Below, piece by piece: positions 1 through 7,991 of a DNA stretch of 64,000 nucleotides; position 1 is the stretch's first letter; each line of letters starts with the position of its first letter. A program made the translations under genes and the position numbers. The DNA is from Bacteroidia bacterium. GTDB lineage: Bacteria; Bacteroidota; Bacteroidia; CAIKAF01. The notes under the pieces are model-generated. The model was not told where the DNA came from and ran no database searches. It saw only the letters and a list, made by a program, of their open reading frames with translations. The stretch spans positions 210,377-274,376 of the forward strand of contig JAUHWY010000002.1 in the NCBI GenBank assembly GCA_030427255.1, given 5' to 3'.

Positions 1-2
1 GA

Positions 3-338
3 GCCGGCGGCAACTGGTACGTTCGAGCGCAAGGAGAAGCTCTTTTCGAAGTGCCCAAACCTACAGGCAAAGGGGGCGTTGGTATAGATGCCCTTCCTGA
101 CTCTATAAAAAACTCAAAGCTGCTCACCGGAAACGATTTGGGACAATTGGGTAATCTGCCCGAACTCCCTTCGCCGGAGCGCTGCCGTGAAATGTACCAA
201 AGCCCTGAACTTCAGTCCTTCCTGCAAGAGCATTCCCAAGATTTTTCCGCAGAACACTTGGCCAAATTGCTTTTGGACCAGTACCGACCGCTAGATGCCT
301 TTGCCTTGTTAATGGTCCACACGAACTCCAAGCTATGA
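3..338 (+). CDS. Flavin reductase family protein, C-terminal fragment (5' end outside window)
   Basis: The reading frame is open from the left edge (frame of base 3) and stops with TGA at 336-338, so the gene begins upstream. The visible 111 residues start with a GGNWYVRAQG-like stretch followed by FEVPKP and LLTGNDLGQLGN. I recognise this as the C-terminal extension of flavin reductase-like (FMN-binding split barrel) proteins of Bacteroidota. The split-barrel domain itself is not in the window, so the assignment rests on tail similarity from memory. The stop overlaps the next gene's start by 4 nt (ATGA), so the two are probably co-transcribed and translationally coupled. The GTG at 51 is an internal codon, not a start. 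Confidence 0.6.
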   Translation, partial: AGGNWYVRAQGEALFEVPKPTGKGGVGIDALPDSIKNSKLLTGNDLGQLGNLPELPSPERCREMYQSPELQSFLQEHSQDFSAEHLAKLLLDQYRPLDAFALLMVHTNSKL

Positions 339-661
339 TTGTATACAACGTAACCGTTCATGTGCAAGAACAAGTAGAAAATGCTTGGTTGGATTACATG
401 CTGGGAGAGCATTTGGCAGATGTGCTTGCCACCGGGTGTTTTCTCGATGCCCGACTCAGCAAATTACTGCTCGATGAACCTCAAGGGGGAATTACCTACA
501 GCGTGCAGTACACCGCGCACGATCAAGAAAGTTTGGATCGCTACCAAAGTGAGTTCGCCCAAAAGCTTCAAGCCGACCATGTGGCGCGCTTTGGAGAGCA
601 ATGCTTGGCCTTTAGAACGAGCATGCAAGTAATTGCCCATATTCCAGCTTCGAACCCTTAA
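335..661 (+). CDS. DUF4286 family protein
   Basis: A 108-residue protein of the usual length for DUF4286. It opens MIVYNVTVHV, followed by a WLDYMLGEHLADVLATGCF segment typical of the family. That pattern suggests a small ferredoxin-like alpha/beta fold related to antibiotic-biosynthesis monooxygenase-like dimers. No signal peptide or membrane segment is visible, so it should be cytosolic. Its ATG overlaps the stop of the flavin reductase-like gene (ATGA), and a DinB gene follows 9 nt downstream, so the three look like one operon. The molecular function of DUF4286 is unknown to me. Confidence 0.8.
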   Translation: MIVYNVTVHVQEQVENAWLDYMLGEHLADVLATGCFLDARLSKLLLDEPQGGITYSVQYTAHDQESLDRYQSEFAQKLQADHVARFGEQCLAFRTSMQVIAHIPASNP

Positions 662-670
662 ATCATTTTT

Positions 671-1162
671 ATGTCCGAACAAGAAGTACTCACCCTTTTG
701 CTCAGTCAAACCAGAGAGCAAACGTTAAATTACTTCCATAAAATCCCAACCAATCAACTGCACGGTAGGCTGAGCCTTGAGGGAAAGCCCTTAAACTCTC
801 CCTTTTGGATTTTAGCCCACTTAGCCGTGAGCAGCAATTTCTTATTGTTGCATGCCACCGGCGGCGACAGGCTAAAACTGCCTTGGGCCCGTCAGTTTGG
901 TTTGGGTAGCACGGTACCTGCGCCCGAAGAATGCCCTCCATTGCAAGAAGTCCTCGACGCCCTAGCCGAAATTCAGACCAGAGCACTTGCGCATATCGCC
1001 GCAATGAGCAGCGAGGAACTGAGCTTGCCCACCACCACCGGCACAGCCTTTGGCGGAGAGGACACCCGACGCCACATCATTGGCCACTGCATACGCCATG
1101 AGGCAAGCCACGCCGGTCATCTGGCCTGGTTAGCAAAAGCTTGGGGCGCTGCCCTAATCTAA
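671..1162 (+). CDS. DinB family protein (putative metal-dependent four-helix protein)
   Basis: A 163-residue protein matching the DinB/YfiT four-helix-bundle superfamily. His50 lies in WILAHLA, and the C-terminal segment GHCIRHEASHAGHL carries further histidines spaced H-x3-H-x3-H-x2-H. DinB-type proteins use such histidines to bind a metal. Members include thiol S-transferases (bacillithiol, mycothiol) and many uncharacterised proteins, so the substrate cannot be read from sequence. It is the third gene of the short plus-strand operon at the left edge. Its TAA overlaps the stop of the convergent barrel gene, with no terminator between them. Confidence 0.82.
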   Translation: MSEQEVLTLLLSQTREQTLNYFHKIPTNQLHGRLSLEGKPLNSPFWILAHLAVSSNFLLLHATGGDRLKLPWARQFGLGSTVPAPEECPPLQEVLDALAEIQTRALAHIAAMSSEELSLPTTTGTAFGGEDTRRHIIGHCIRHEASHAGHLAWLAKAWGAALI

Positions 1163-1710
1163 AAAGAGTATCCGGCTCCCAAACGAAAGCTTGGAAGCAC
1201 CGGAACATTCCCGGAATTGCCATAGGTCGCAATGCCTATGCCGCCCATAAAGGTAAAACCACGACCCTCTAAAGGTTGTAGCCTGTAACCTATATAAAAC
1301 AGCTCTGCTGCTGAGCTAAACATTACTGACCGTTGGGTAAGGAATGTGCCTGGGCCTTGTAGCGAAGTAATTGTGTTTCCAAAAGCTGTGGCCGACATAG
1401 ATAGCTCCAATTTACCCCGCTTTTTCCCCAACAAAAGGGAGGGGGTCACCGAAAGCGCAAAGCCATAATCGTCCTGATGGTTGCCTTCTCTTGAAAGAAA
1501 GGTATATTTTGTCGTACCTATACTGCCGCCAAGCCATAATTGCACTCCCGGCACTTCCAACAATCGGTATTGATATTGAAGCCCCAAACCGGCCGGCACT
1601 ATGCCGCCCATTAGGCTGTGCCGCGGCCCCACAGGATGTATGGGATCATTGCTTTGCGCCATCGAAGGTAAACTGCACATCAACAAGAGGAAAAGAATAA
1701 TAGGTCGCAT
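1159..1710 (-). CDS. Small outer-membrane beta-barrel-like protein
   Basis: The frame continues upstream to 1788, but the likely start is the ATG at 1710. It begins a clear signal peptide (hydrophobic core IILFLLLMCSL, cleavage after SMAQ). The mature ~165 residues are rich in alternating polar/hydrophobic segments and glycine (MGGIVPAGLGLQYQYRL, GFTFMGGIGIATYG) and end in a terminal phenylalanine (GAGYSF). That is the usual C-terminal signature of outer-membrane beta-barrels of the OmpA/OmpX/Opacity size class. Near-consensus TATCTTTA lies on the minus strand about 18 nt upstream of the ATG. No enzymatic motif is visible, so function is unknown. The gene ends in a 4-nt convergent overlap with the DinB gene. 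Confidence 0.65.
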   Translation of the reverse strand: MRPIILFLLLMCSLPSMAQSNDPIHPVGPRHSLMGGIVPAGLGLQYQYRLLEVPGVQLWLGGSIGTTKYTFLSREGNHQDDYGFALSVTPSLLLGKKRGKLELSMSATAFGNTITSLQGPGTFLTQRSVMFSSAAELFYIGYRLQPLEGRGFTFMGGIGIATYGNSGNVPVLPSFRLGAGYSF

Positions 1711-1863
1711 AATTAGTTTTTGTACTTTAAAGATACAAAATCGCAGCCATTGGTTGCAAGCACCCCCATTTTTAATCCATAACTTCAACCCAAATACGAT
1801 TTTTTTTTGAGGGAAGGGCCTATGAACAGGCTAAACCAGCTTAGGGTAGAAGCATGTTTAAAA

Positions 1864-2030
1864 TTTGGGCGCCTATCCCGCTTTCGGCGGTAGTCCTCGT
1901 TCGGGGGCTTATTGGCCATAGCCCGCCGGAGCGTTCGCATGCGCTCCACGTCCACCGCGCTTGGCCAAAAAAGCCCCCGCCCTGTGGGCTACCTGCCTCT
2001 ATCGGGGGCGCAGTGCTCCGAACGCTTAAA
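1864..2030 (-). repeat. GC-rich structured intergenic element, copy A
   Basis: The region from 1711 to 2025 has no gene. Most of it is this GC-rich element, read on the minus strand, where it directly follows the ychF stop. Arms at 1903-1918 and 1962-1978 (GGGGGCTTATTGGCCA and its near-complement) form a ~15-bp stem. Inside, GAGCG and CGCTC flank a CATGCGAA loop. On the minus strand it contains ACGAGGACTACC and ends GGGATAGGCGCCCAAA, both shared with other copies in this window. Confidence 0.6.
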
Positions 2031-3126
2031 CGTTAAATCGGAAATGCATTACGTCGCCGTCCTGCACCGTATATTCCTTGCCTTCTACCCGCAATTTCCC
2101 CTGTTCCTTAGCTGCGGTTTCTGAGCCCAGTCTATCGTAATCTTCAAAGGCAATTACCTCGGCACGAATAAAGCCTTTTTCAAAATCGGAGTGAATTACA
2201 CCGGCCGCTTGCGGAGCAGACATGCCCTTGCGAATGGTCCAAGCGCGCACTTCTTTTTCTCCGGCGGTAAAATAGGTTTGCAATTCGAGCAAGTGGTAGG
2301 CCTCTCGAATCAATTGGGCTACACCCGGCTCCTTTAAGCCTAAGTCTTCCAAAAACATTTGCCGTTCCTCGGGGTCATCCAAGCCGGCAATTTCTGCTTC
2401 AATACCTACGGCAATAACCAAAATGGAGGCACCTTCACCGGCTACGGCAGTTTTTACCGCTTCGCTGTGGGTGTTTCCAGTGGTGGCGCTTGCTTCGTCT
2501 ACATTGCACACATACAGCACCGGTTTGGCGGTGAGCAAAAACAACTCCTTTAAAAAAACCGATTGCTCTTCGCTAACTTCCAGGCTGCGGGCAGATTTAC
2601 CTTGGCTTAAATGGTCTTTTAAACTGAGGTACAGTTCGTGTTTCTTTTTGGCATCCTTATCGCTGCCAATTTTTGCCATTTTTTCGACCCTGGAGATTTG
2701 TTTTTCAACCGTTTCTAAATCTTTAAGCTGCAATTCGGTATCAATAATCTCTTTGTCGCGCACGGGGTTAACTGATCCGTCTACATGGGTTACGTTGTCA
2801 TCGTCAAAACAGCGAAGCACATGCAAAATGGCGTCGCATTCGCGGATATTGCCTAGAAATTTGTTTCCCAAACCTTCGCCTTCCGAAGCGCCTTTTACCA
2901 AACCGGCAATATCTACTATTTCTACCGTGGCAGGCACCAACTGTTGGGGTTTTACCAAATCGGCCAAACGTTGAAGTCTGGGGTCAGGAACCTGAATGGT
3001 ACCCACATTGGGTTCAATGGTGCAAAATGGAAAATTGGCGGCCTGCGCCTTGGCGTTGCTTAAGCAATTGAAGAGGGTAGATTTGCCCACATTTGGGAGT
3101 CCCACTATTCCACATTTTAGCGCCAT
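2026..3126 (-). CDS. ychF: Redox-regulated ATPase YchF (OLA1-type GTPase fold)
   Basis: A 366-residue protein with full-length family architecture. The N-terminal Obg-like P-loop domain has GLPNVGKS at residues 9-16. A coiled-coil insert is seen around KQISRVEKMAKIG, and the C-terminal TGS-like domain contains TYFTAGEKEVRAWTIRKG. In place of the GTPase NKxD motif there is NVDE, the feature that switches YchF to ATP preference. YchF is a cytosolic ribosome-associated ATPase with roles in stress responses. A consensus -7 box (TATATTTG on the minus strand, 3170-3177) sits about 43 nt before the ATG. The gene appears monocistronic. Confidence 0.95.
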   Translation of the reverse strand: MALKCGIVGLPNVGKSTLFNCLSNAKAQAANFPFCTIEPNVGTIQVPDPRLQRLADLVKPQQLVPATVEIVDIAGLVKGASEGEGLGNKFLGNIRECDAILHVLRCFDDDNVTHVDGSVNPVRDKEIIDTELQLKDLETVEKQISRVEKMAKIGSDKDAKKKHELYLSLKDHLSQGKSARSLEVSEEQSVFLKELFLLTAKPVLYVCNVDEASATTGNTHSEAVKTAVAGEGASILVIAVGIEAEIAGLDDPEERQMFLEDLGLKEPGVAQLIREAYHLLELQTYFTAGEKEVRAWTIRKGMSAPQAAGVIHSDFEKGFIRAEVIAFEDYDRLGSETAAKEQGKLRVEGKEYTVQDGDVMHFRFNV

Positions 3127-3169
3127 ATCGTTTGGTTTGTTTTAGAGATTAAATGCCCTATTAAGCCGG

Positions 3170-3177
3170 CAAATATA
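3170..3177 (-). promoter_or_regulatory. -7 box of ychF promoter
   Basis: Reads TATATTTG on the minus strand, an exact match to the Bacteroidota TAnnTTTG box. It lies about 43 nt upstream of the ychF start. No clear -33 TTTG is seen. Confidence 0.45.
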
Positions 3178-3231
3178 GAACATCGCAGGGGTTATTAAAG
3201 GGGGCTATAATTTTGGAAAGTCCTAAGGAGC

Positions 3232-3789
3232 TTATTTTTTTGGGAACTTCATGCGGTAATCGGCATGGACTTGTCCTTTGCTTATGCGTTCCAATTTGCT
3301 CTTGAGCATTTTTTTACGCAATGGACCCAAGTGGTCGGTAAACAGGATGCCCTCCAAATGGTCGTATTCATGTTGAATAATCCGTGCCGCCATGCCCTCA
3401 AACCAAGCTTCTTGGGGCTCAAACTTTTCGTTGTCCCAAGCCAACAAAACTCGGGGTTTGCGTTGCACGTCTTCGCGTATGCCGGGAATGCTTAAGCAGC
3501 CTTCGTTAAAGGCCCATTCTTTGCCTTCTTCTTCCAAAATTTCCGGGTTAATAAACACATGTTTAAAGTGTTCCATTTCCGGGTCTTCGTCTGCGAAGCT
3601 GCTGCCGTCCACAACAAAAAGCCTTATGGATGCACCCACTTGGGGAGCCGCAAGTCCTACACCGCTGGCTTGATACATAGTATCCCACATATTTTGGATG
3701 AACTCCGACAAATTGGGGTGCTCGGGTTCAATTTCTCGGGTAGGTCGGCGCAAGCTTAAATCGCCATAGGCCACAATGGGTAAAATCAT
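3232..3789 (-). CDS. def: Peptide deformylase
   Basis: A 185-residue protein with all three catalytic motifs of peptide deformylase: GVGLAAPQVG (43-52), EGCLSIPG with metal-ligand Cys98, and HEYDH (140-144) with two histidine ligands and the catalytic glutamate. It removes the formyl group from the N-terminal methionine of nascent proteins. Its start overlaps the ruvX stop by 4 nt, so ruvX-def form a translationally coupled pair. The length and C-terminus (KFPKK) look complete. Confidence 0.96.
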   Translation of the reverse strand: MILPIVAYGDLSLRRPTREIEPEHPNLSEFIQNMWDTMYQASGVGLAAPQVGASIRLFVVDGSSFADEDPEMEHFKHVFINPEILEEEGKEWAFNEGCLSIPGIREDVQRKPRVLLAWDNEKFEPQEAWFEGMAARIIQHEYDHLEGILFTDHLGPLRKKMLKSKLERISKGQVHADYRMKFPKK

Positions 3790-4205
3790 AGAGCGGTGGT
3801 TTGGTTTTGCAGAAATCGTTGCAAAATATGGACAGCAGAAACTTTGTCAATAAGCCCTTTTTCTCTTCGTTTTTTGGGGCTGGTTCCAGCTTGGATAAGT
3901 GTGTTCAGGGCTTGTTTGGAGCTGAAGGCTTCATCTTCCAAAAAAATGGGCAAATTGGGAAAGGCCGATTGTATTTTTTTTTGGGTATCTAAAACCAAGG
4001 CAGTGGCGTCGGTGGCTTCGCCTTGGTGGTTCAGAGGAAAACCTAATACCAAGCCTTTAACTTTTTCTTGTTCGAGGTAATTTTGGAGCCAGGGAAGGAC
4101 CTTGGGGGTTTCCAAAGTGGTGAGTGCTTGGGCAAACATACCTAAAGGATCGGTTACGGCTACACCGGTTCGTTTGCTTCCCATGTCAAAGGCCAGATAC
4201 CTCAT
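3786..4205 (-). CDS. ruvX: Holliday-junction resolvase-like nuclease RuvX/YqgF (pre-16S rRNA processing)
   Basis: A 139-residue RNase H-fold protein starting MRYLAFDMGSKRTGVAVTDP, where the DxGxxRTGVA motif is the family signature. GFPLNHQGE and FLEDEAFSS supply the further acidic positions, and a conserved C-terminal DKVSAVHILQRFL segment follows. YqgF trims the 5' end of 16S rRNA. The frame extends to 4220, but ATG at 4205 begins exactly at the conserved domain. A consensus -7 box (TATTTTTG, minus strand, 4210-4217) ends only 4 nt before this ATG, which also excludes the upstream start. The gene overlaps def by 4 nt. Confidence 0.92.
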   Translation of the reverse strand: MRYLAFDMGSKRTGVAVTDPLGMFAQALTTLETPKVLPWLQNYLEQEKVKGLVLGFPLNHQGEATDATALVLDTQKKIQSAFPNLPIFLEDEAFSSKQALNTLIQAGTSPKKRREKGLIDKVSAVHILQRFLQNQTTAL

Positions 4206-4209
4206 GGTG

Positions 4210-4217
4210 CAAAAATA
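4210..4217 (-). promoter_or_regulatory. -7 box of ruvX-def; predicts a leaderless mRNA
   Basis: TATTTTTG on the minus strand, followed by cacc and then the ruvX ATG. With the usual distance from this box to the transcription start, the mRNA would begin at or next to the start codon. A -33 TTTG is not evident. Confidence 0.5.
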
Positions 4218-4309
4218 CAAAAAGGGAGTGTTGAAGCCTAGTAGATTAGCTTTGTTGGACTGTTTTGGTACAAAAATTGCCTTAAAGTAAGAGAGGGGTT
4301 TGCGTGTGG

Positions 4310-4468
4310 GCGGGGCCCGGATGGAGGAGCATAGCTGACTGCAGGCGCACCGTGCTGCGGCACCGAGCGAGGAGGCCCCCGTTAATTAACGGGGGACCCC
4401 GGAGCCGGTAGCCGCAGCCGGTGGGCCAAAGGCACTATGCCCGAGAGCCGGAAAGCCCCCCAAAAAAG
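4310..4468 (+). repeat. GC-rich structured intergenic element, copy B, with a 20-nt palindrome
   Basis: Lies between ruvX and dacB (both minus strand); by its conserved ends it reads on the plus strand. It starts GCCCGGATGGAGG, shared with copy E, and ends GAGAGCCGGAAAGCCCCCCA followed by an A run, matching the 3' end of copies C and I. The centre is a perfect palindrome CCCCCGTTAATTAACGGGGG (4376-4395). A GTGCTGCGGCAC hairpin precedes it. No coding frame is credible here. Confidence 0.6.
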
Positions 4469-4469
4469 C

Positions 4470-5906
4470 CTAATAAGTTTCGTACAGCAATTGAAACAGG
4501 GCTTCGAGTTCTCTTCGGGCTTGAGCCGATTCGGTGTCGAAATGGTTGATTATGGCGGCCAAGGCATATTGTTTGCCTGATTTTGCGGTGAGGTATCCGG
4601 CGTAGGCGCGCACACGTTCCATGGAGCCGCTCTTGGCGCGTAAGTTGCCTTTGAGCCCATCGCTGTTGAAACTGCTTAGGGTGCCACGGCTTCCGGCTAA
4701 TGGAAGGCTTTCGTAATAACGCTCAAACCAGGGCTTTTGGGACATGTGGCATAAAAATCGGGTTAAAAAATCGGGGCTTAGTCCGTTGAGTCGGCTGAGT
4801 CCGGAGCCGTCAACCGGGTAAATGCCTCCCGTGTGTGGCATTTGCTGCGCAATCCATTGCAAAAGCCCCTCCAAACCGCTTTTTCCTCCTCTTTCCTTGG
4901 CGTTTTTGGGGCTTAATGCCCAGAGCAGTTGTTCCGCAAAAAGGTTGTTGCTAAAGGTGTTGGTTACCGTTACCAGCTCATACAGAGGAGGGGATTTCCA
5001 GGTGCCCAGCAAGCGTGCTTTTTCGCGGTATTGGACTTCGGAAGGAAGTATGTTGTAAAAGCCACAGCTTATCCCTTTGTTTTGTAGGCCTAATTGCAGC
5101 TGATATAGGGCAAATAGGGGAGGGTTGGGGACGGAAGCCCGCACCACAAAATCGTTTTTGTTGGGTGGAATGCTTCCTCTAACTATTCGATTTTCTTGGT
5201 TTTGTGCACCAAATACCCAGGCCTCATCTCCCGAACCCGGAGGTCCTGCGGTGACCAAAGACTCAAAACGGCAATCGGGTACTTTGGGATACACGGACAA
5301 AAGTTTGGCCGGACTTCCGGGGGCATAGGATTGAAAGTGCAGGTCGGTACGGTTGTCGGCGAAACAAAGACCGGAATTTGGGCATCCAAAATAATTGCCT
5401 AGGTCGGCCCAAACCCAAGTGTCCGGATTGCCTTGGGTGGAGAAGTTTCCAAGGTCTGCGTAGATGGCTTCCAGTCGGGACACCTTGTTTTGAAGTAGCC
5501 AGGCATGTATTTCCCGTAGTATTTTATCGGGGTTGGTTTGTCCAAACCAGGTTGATCCGAGGCTGGGGTCTCCGGCGGCTTCAATCACCAAAGAGGGCTG
5601 GGCTCCGGCCTCTCCGGGCAGCAACCAAAATTGAGTTTCGAAGCGGAAATCGGGGCCCAAAACATCCATTGCTGCGGCCGTAGTGATGAGTTTTTGCACG
5701 GAGGCGGGTGTGTAGTAGGCTTCTGAGCGCCATTCGACTACCCTTTCTTCGCTTTGAACATGTCTGAGCGAAAGTCCAAAAGATGCACCGGCCATTCCCT
5801 CTCGTTGAGCGAATTTTTTTAAGTACATTGTAAGCTCATCGGCAGACTGTGCCTGCGCAAGAATAGGAGTACACAGCCACATGGCAATGAAAAATCTCAA
5901 TAGCAT
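4470..5906 (-). CDS. dacB: D-alanyl-D-alanine carboxypeptidase/endopeptidase, PBP4 (DacB) family
   Basis: A 478-residue periplasmic penicillin-binding protein of the S13 peptidase family. The signal peptide is MLLRFFIAMWLCTPILAQAQ. The three active-site motifs are present in order: SVQK (SxxK, in TPASVQKLITT), SNN (SxN, in TFSNNLFAEQLL) and KSG (KTG-type, in LRAKSGSMERV). The long segment between the first two motifs is the family's inserted domain. It hydrolyses D-Ala-D-Ala and peptide cross-links in peptidoglycan. ATG at 5906 and at 5882 are both possible; the first is used because it gives the complete signal peptide. It is divergent from the WD40-like gene. Confidence 0.9.
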   Translation of the reverse strand: MLLRFFIAMWLCTPILAQAQSADELTMYLKKFAQREGMAGASFGLSLRHVQSEERVVEWRSEAYYTPASVQKLITTAAAMDVLGPDFRFETQFWLLPGEAGAQPSLVIEAAGDPSLGSTWFGQTNPDKILREIHAWLLQNKVSRLEAIYADLGNFSTQGNPDTWVWADLGNYFGCPNSGLCFADNRTDLHFQSYAPGSPAKLLSVYPKVPDCRFESLVTAGPPGSGDEAWVFGAQNQENRIVRGSIPPNKNDFVVRASVPNPPLFALYQLQLGLQNKGISCGFYNILPSEVQYREKARLLGTWKSPPLYELVTVTNTFSNNLFAEQLLWALSPKNAKERGGKSGLEGLLQWIAQQMPHTGGIYPVDGSGLSRLNGLSPDFLTRFLCHMSQKPWFERYYESLPLAGSRGTLSSFNSDGLKGNLRAKSGSMERVRAYAGYLTAKSGKQYALAAIINHFDTESAQARRELEALFQLLYETY

Positions 5907-5931
5907 CTTTAGTCGGTTTGGTCAGGCAAAA

Positions 5932-7359
5932 ATGGTCAACAATTGTCAAAAGGCAGTTTTAATTGTTGTTTTTGTTTGGCCCTGCCTCGGTTTTCTTTGG
6001 GGGCAAGTACCTCCATTTGAGTTGGACACGGTGTTGCATGCGCACCGAAAAAGGGGGGCCACAGAGGTAGAGCAATGGATAGGTTTGCCCGGTGGAGTGC
6101 AAGCTTTGTCGGCAGATAATAAGGGCCGCATGGTAGTTTGGGATTGGCCCTCTTTGGAGCAGAACCAATGGCTGGAGGAACACCAAACGGGAATCAACGC
6201 TTTGGTTGTTGCTCCGGGTGGAGCGAGTATATTTTCTGCCGATGGATCGGGACGCATTCGAGAGTTTAGGTATCCGGGCATGCTTTTGCTCAAAGCCTTT
6301 ATTGCCTCCTTTGATGTGGTTTGCTATGTGAATTTTAATCCCAAACATGCCAGTTTGCTCATTGCCGGATACCACAGCAATTTGAGGGAAACTTCGGATG
6401 GTTTGGTTCGGGTGGGTAATCCCGACCGCATGCGGGATATCCGTCGATTGGCGGCCTCCAAGTTTTATCCCAACGGGTACAGCTACGGAATAACGGATGC
6501 TTGGCTGGATGCCACAAAGCAAGAGGTGTGGTATGCCGATGGTTTTCAAATTTTTGTTCGGTCTTTGCCGGAAGGGAAATTGCTTCGAACCTACCTTTCT
6601 CCAACCGTTAGCAACAACCTCTTGGTCAGTGGAAATCAATTGTATGTTTGGGCTTCGGGGACGGTGCATCGCTGGCCCATAGATGCTCCGGGAGAGATGC
6701 CGGCGGCTTCACGTTTGTTGTATCCTACCGAGCTTGGCTATTGCCGATTGTTTAAGGCGCCCGGCAAGCCTTGGTTAATAACCGGAGATGTTCAAGGAAA
6801 AGTATATGTGCTTCATGCAGATGATTTACGGGTTTTGGCCGAATGGAAAGCCCATGAAGGTGGGGTGCGATCTTTATGGATGCCGGCAGATGAGCAAGCT
6901 TTGGTAACTACAGGTTTGGATGGATTAATAAAAATTTGGCGACCCAAAGAGGAGCTTTTGGTTCTGGAGGACAGTACGGTGGGGGAAGAAAAGGAAAACC
7001 AGGTGGTTTTGTTGCCTAAAGGCCTGGTGGAGCAGCGGCCGTGGCCGGCAATGGATGTGCCGGAGGGTACTTTTAACCTGAATTTGAGAGATGCCCAACA
7101 GGTGGACGGAGATAGTGTTTCGGTGTATTTGAACGACACCTTATGGATGGGGGATGTGGCCATAACAGGGCAAGGGATTTCTGCGGAATTGACCTTAAAA
7201 AAAGGCACCTACCGATTGGGGTTGGTGCCTTTGAATGAAGGTGAGGTTGCGCCGAATACGGCGGTTTTGTTGTTGACAGGTCCAAAGGAATTCAGGTCAC
7301 GCCAGGTGATGCGGTCCAGCCCCGGTGAGGTGCTGGTTTGGGAACTTAGGGTGGAGTGA
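5932..7359 (+). CDS. Secreted WD40-like beta-propeller protein
   Basis: The frame opens at 5881, inside dacB. The ATG at 5932 avoids that overlap and begins a signal peptide (MVNNCQKAVLIVVFVWPCLG, then FLWGQ). The mature ~450 residues contain WD-type blades, for example NKGRMVVWDW, SADGSGRIREF and TTGLDGLIKIWR, interspersed with less regular blades. A ~90-residue C-terminal beta domain follows (NLNLRDAQQVDGDSVSVYLN onward), which may resemble an adhesive or accessory beta-sandwich. I see no T9SS sorting domain and no lipobox, so it is probably periplasmic. Partners are unknown. It is divergent from dacB, with only 25 nt between the starts. Confidence 0.65.
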   Translation: MVNNCQKAVLIVVFVWPCLGFLWGQVPPFELDTVLHAHRKRGATEVEQWIGLPGGVQALSADNKGRMVVWDWPSLEQNQWLEEHQTGINALVVAPGGASIFSADGSGRIREFRYPGMLLLKAFIASFDVVCYVNFNPKHASLLIAGYHSNLRETSDGLVRVGNPDRMRDIRRLAASKFYPNGYSYGITDAWLDATKQEVWYADGFQIFVRSLPEGKLLRTYLSPTVSNNLLVSGNQLYVWASGTVHRWPIDAPGEMPAASRLLYPTELGYCRLFKAPGKPWLITGDVQGKVYVLHADDLRVLAEWKAHEGGVRSLWMPADEQALVTTGLDGLIKIWRPKEELLVLEDSTVGEEKENQVVLLPKGLVEQRPWPAMDVPEGTFNLNLRDAQQVDGDSVSVYLNDTLWMGDVAITGQGISAELTLKKGTYRLGLVPLNEGEVAPNTAVLLLTGPKEFRSRQVMRSSPGEVLVWELRVE

Positions 7360-7369
7360 CCTTAGAGCT

Positions 7370-7879
7370 TTAGGCTTCTACCTTAATGGTGTCTAGCGGA
7401 TTGCCTTCGGTATCTACCCAGTTGTACATGCCCCAGAAAGTACGGTTGAGTTTTTCGCCTTTGTGGTTCTTTTTAATTCCTGTAAGTTCTCCTTTTCTTT
7501 TGTAGTTGCTGAGAACCACAGCCAAATATTTCTCGAATTTTTCGTCGTCCTTGACCAATTTTGGGTATTTTTTGCTTATGATTTCGCTGAGTTCCCGGCT
7601 GTCCATGAAGCGTTTTTGTTTGCCAAGCAAGTTAACTACGGCATAAATGAGGCTTCCTTTTCTCTTTTTGGAAAGCTTTCTCCGAGGAACTTTTGCAGCC
7701 GGCTTTTTGGGGGCAGCTACTGCGGTGGCTGCACTTTCGGAGGCCGCAATTGTAGGTTCTGTTTGGGGAGTAGGGGAATTGTCTAAGCCTTGCAAAACAC
7801 TTTTTAGTGCGCTTAACTCTTGCTCGCGCTTTTCAATTTCTTTGCTTAACAGGGCTTTAAAAACTGAAGAATCGTTCAT
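7370..7879 (-). CDS. Hypothetical protein: coiled coil, Ala/Pro-Lys linker and winged-helix-like domain
   Basis: A 169-residue protein I do not recognise. Residues 1-30 are heptad-like (SKEIEKREQELSALKSVLQG), suggesting a short coiled coil. Residues ~31-75 form an Ala/Thr/Pro linker followed by a basic patch (KVPRRKLSKKRKGS). The C-terminal half (AVVNLLGKQKRFMDSRELSE ... LAVVLSNYKRKGELTGIKKN) looks like a winged-helix or HARE/HTH-type fold and ends in a W-containing strand. A nucleic-acid-binding role is an inference from the basic tract and helix pattern only. It is convergent with the WD40-like gene, 10 nt apart. Confidence 0.7.
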   Translation of the reverse strand: MNDSSVFKALLSKEIEKREQELSALKSVLQGLDNSPTPQTEPTIAASESAATAVAAPKKPAAKVPRRKLSKKRKGSLIYAVVNLLGKQKRFMDSRELSEIISKKYPKLVKDDEKFEKYLAVVLSNYKRKGELTGIKKNHKGEKLNRTFWGMYNWVDTEGNPLDTIKVEA

Positions 7880-7991
7880 GAATCATAATTTGTGGCAAAG
7901 CAACAACAAAAATTTATAAAATGAAATAGAAAGAATCTACGAATGTCTATTTTTAAAATAAATAACAGAACAACCTCGGATTAAAATACAG

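Noticed and set aside
1854..2036. 60-residue ORF on the plus strand between the barrel gene and ychF
   Set aside because: It lies wholly in the GC-rich structured element; base composition there keeps frames open and the residues show no family pattern.
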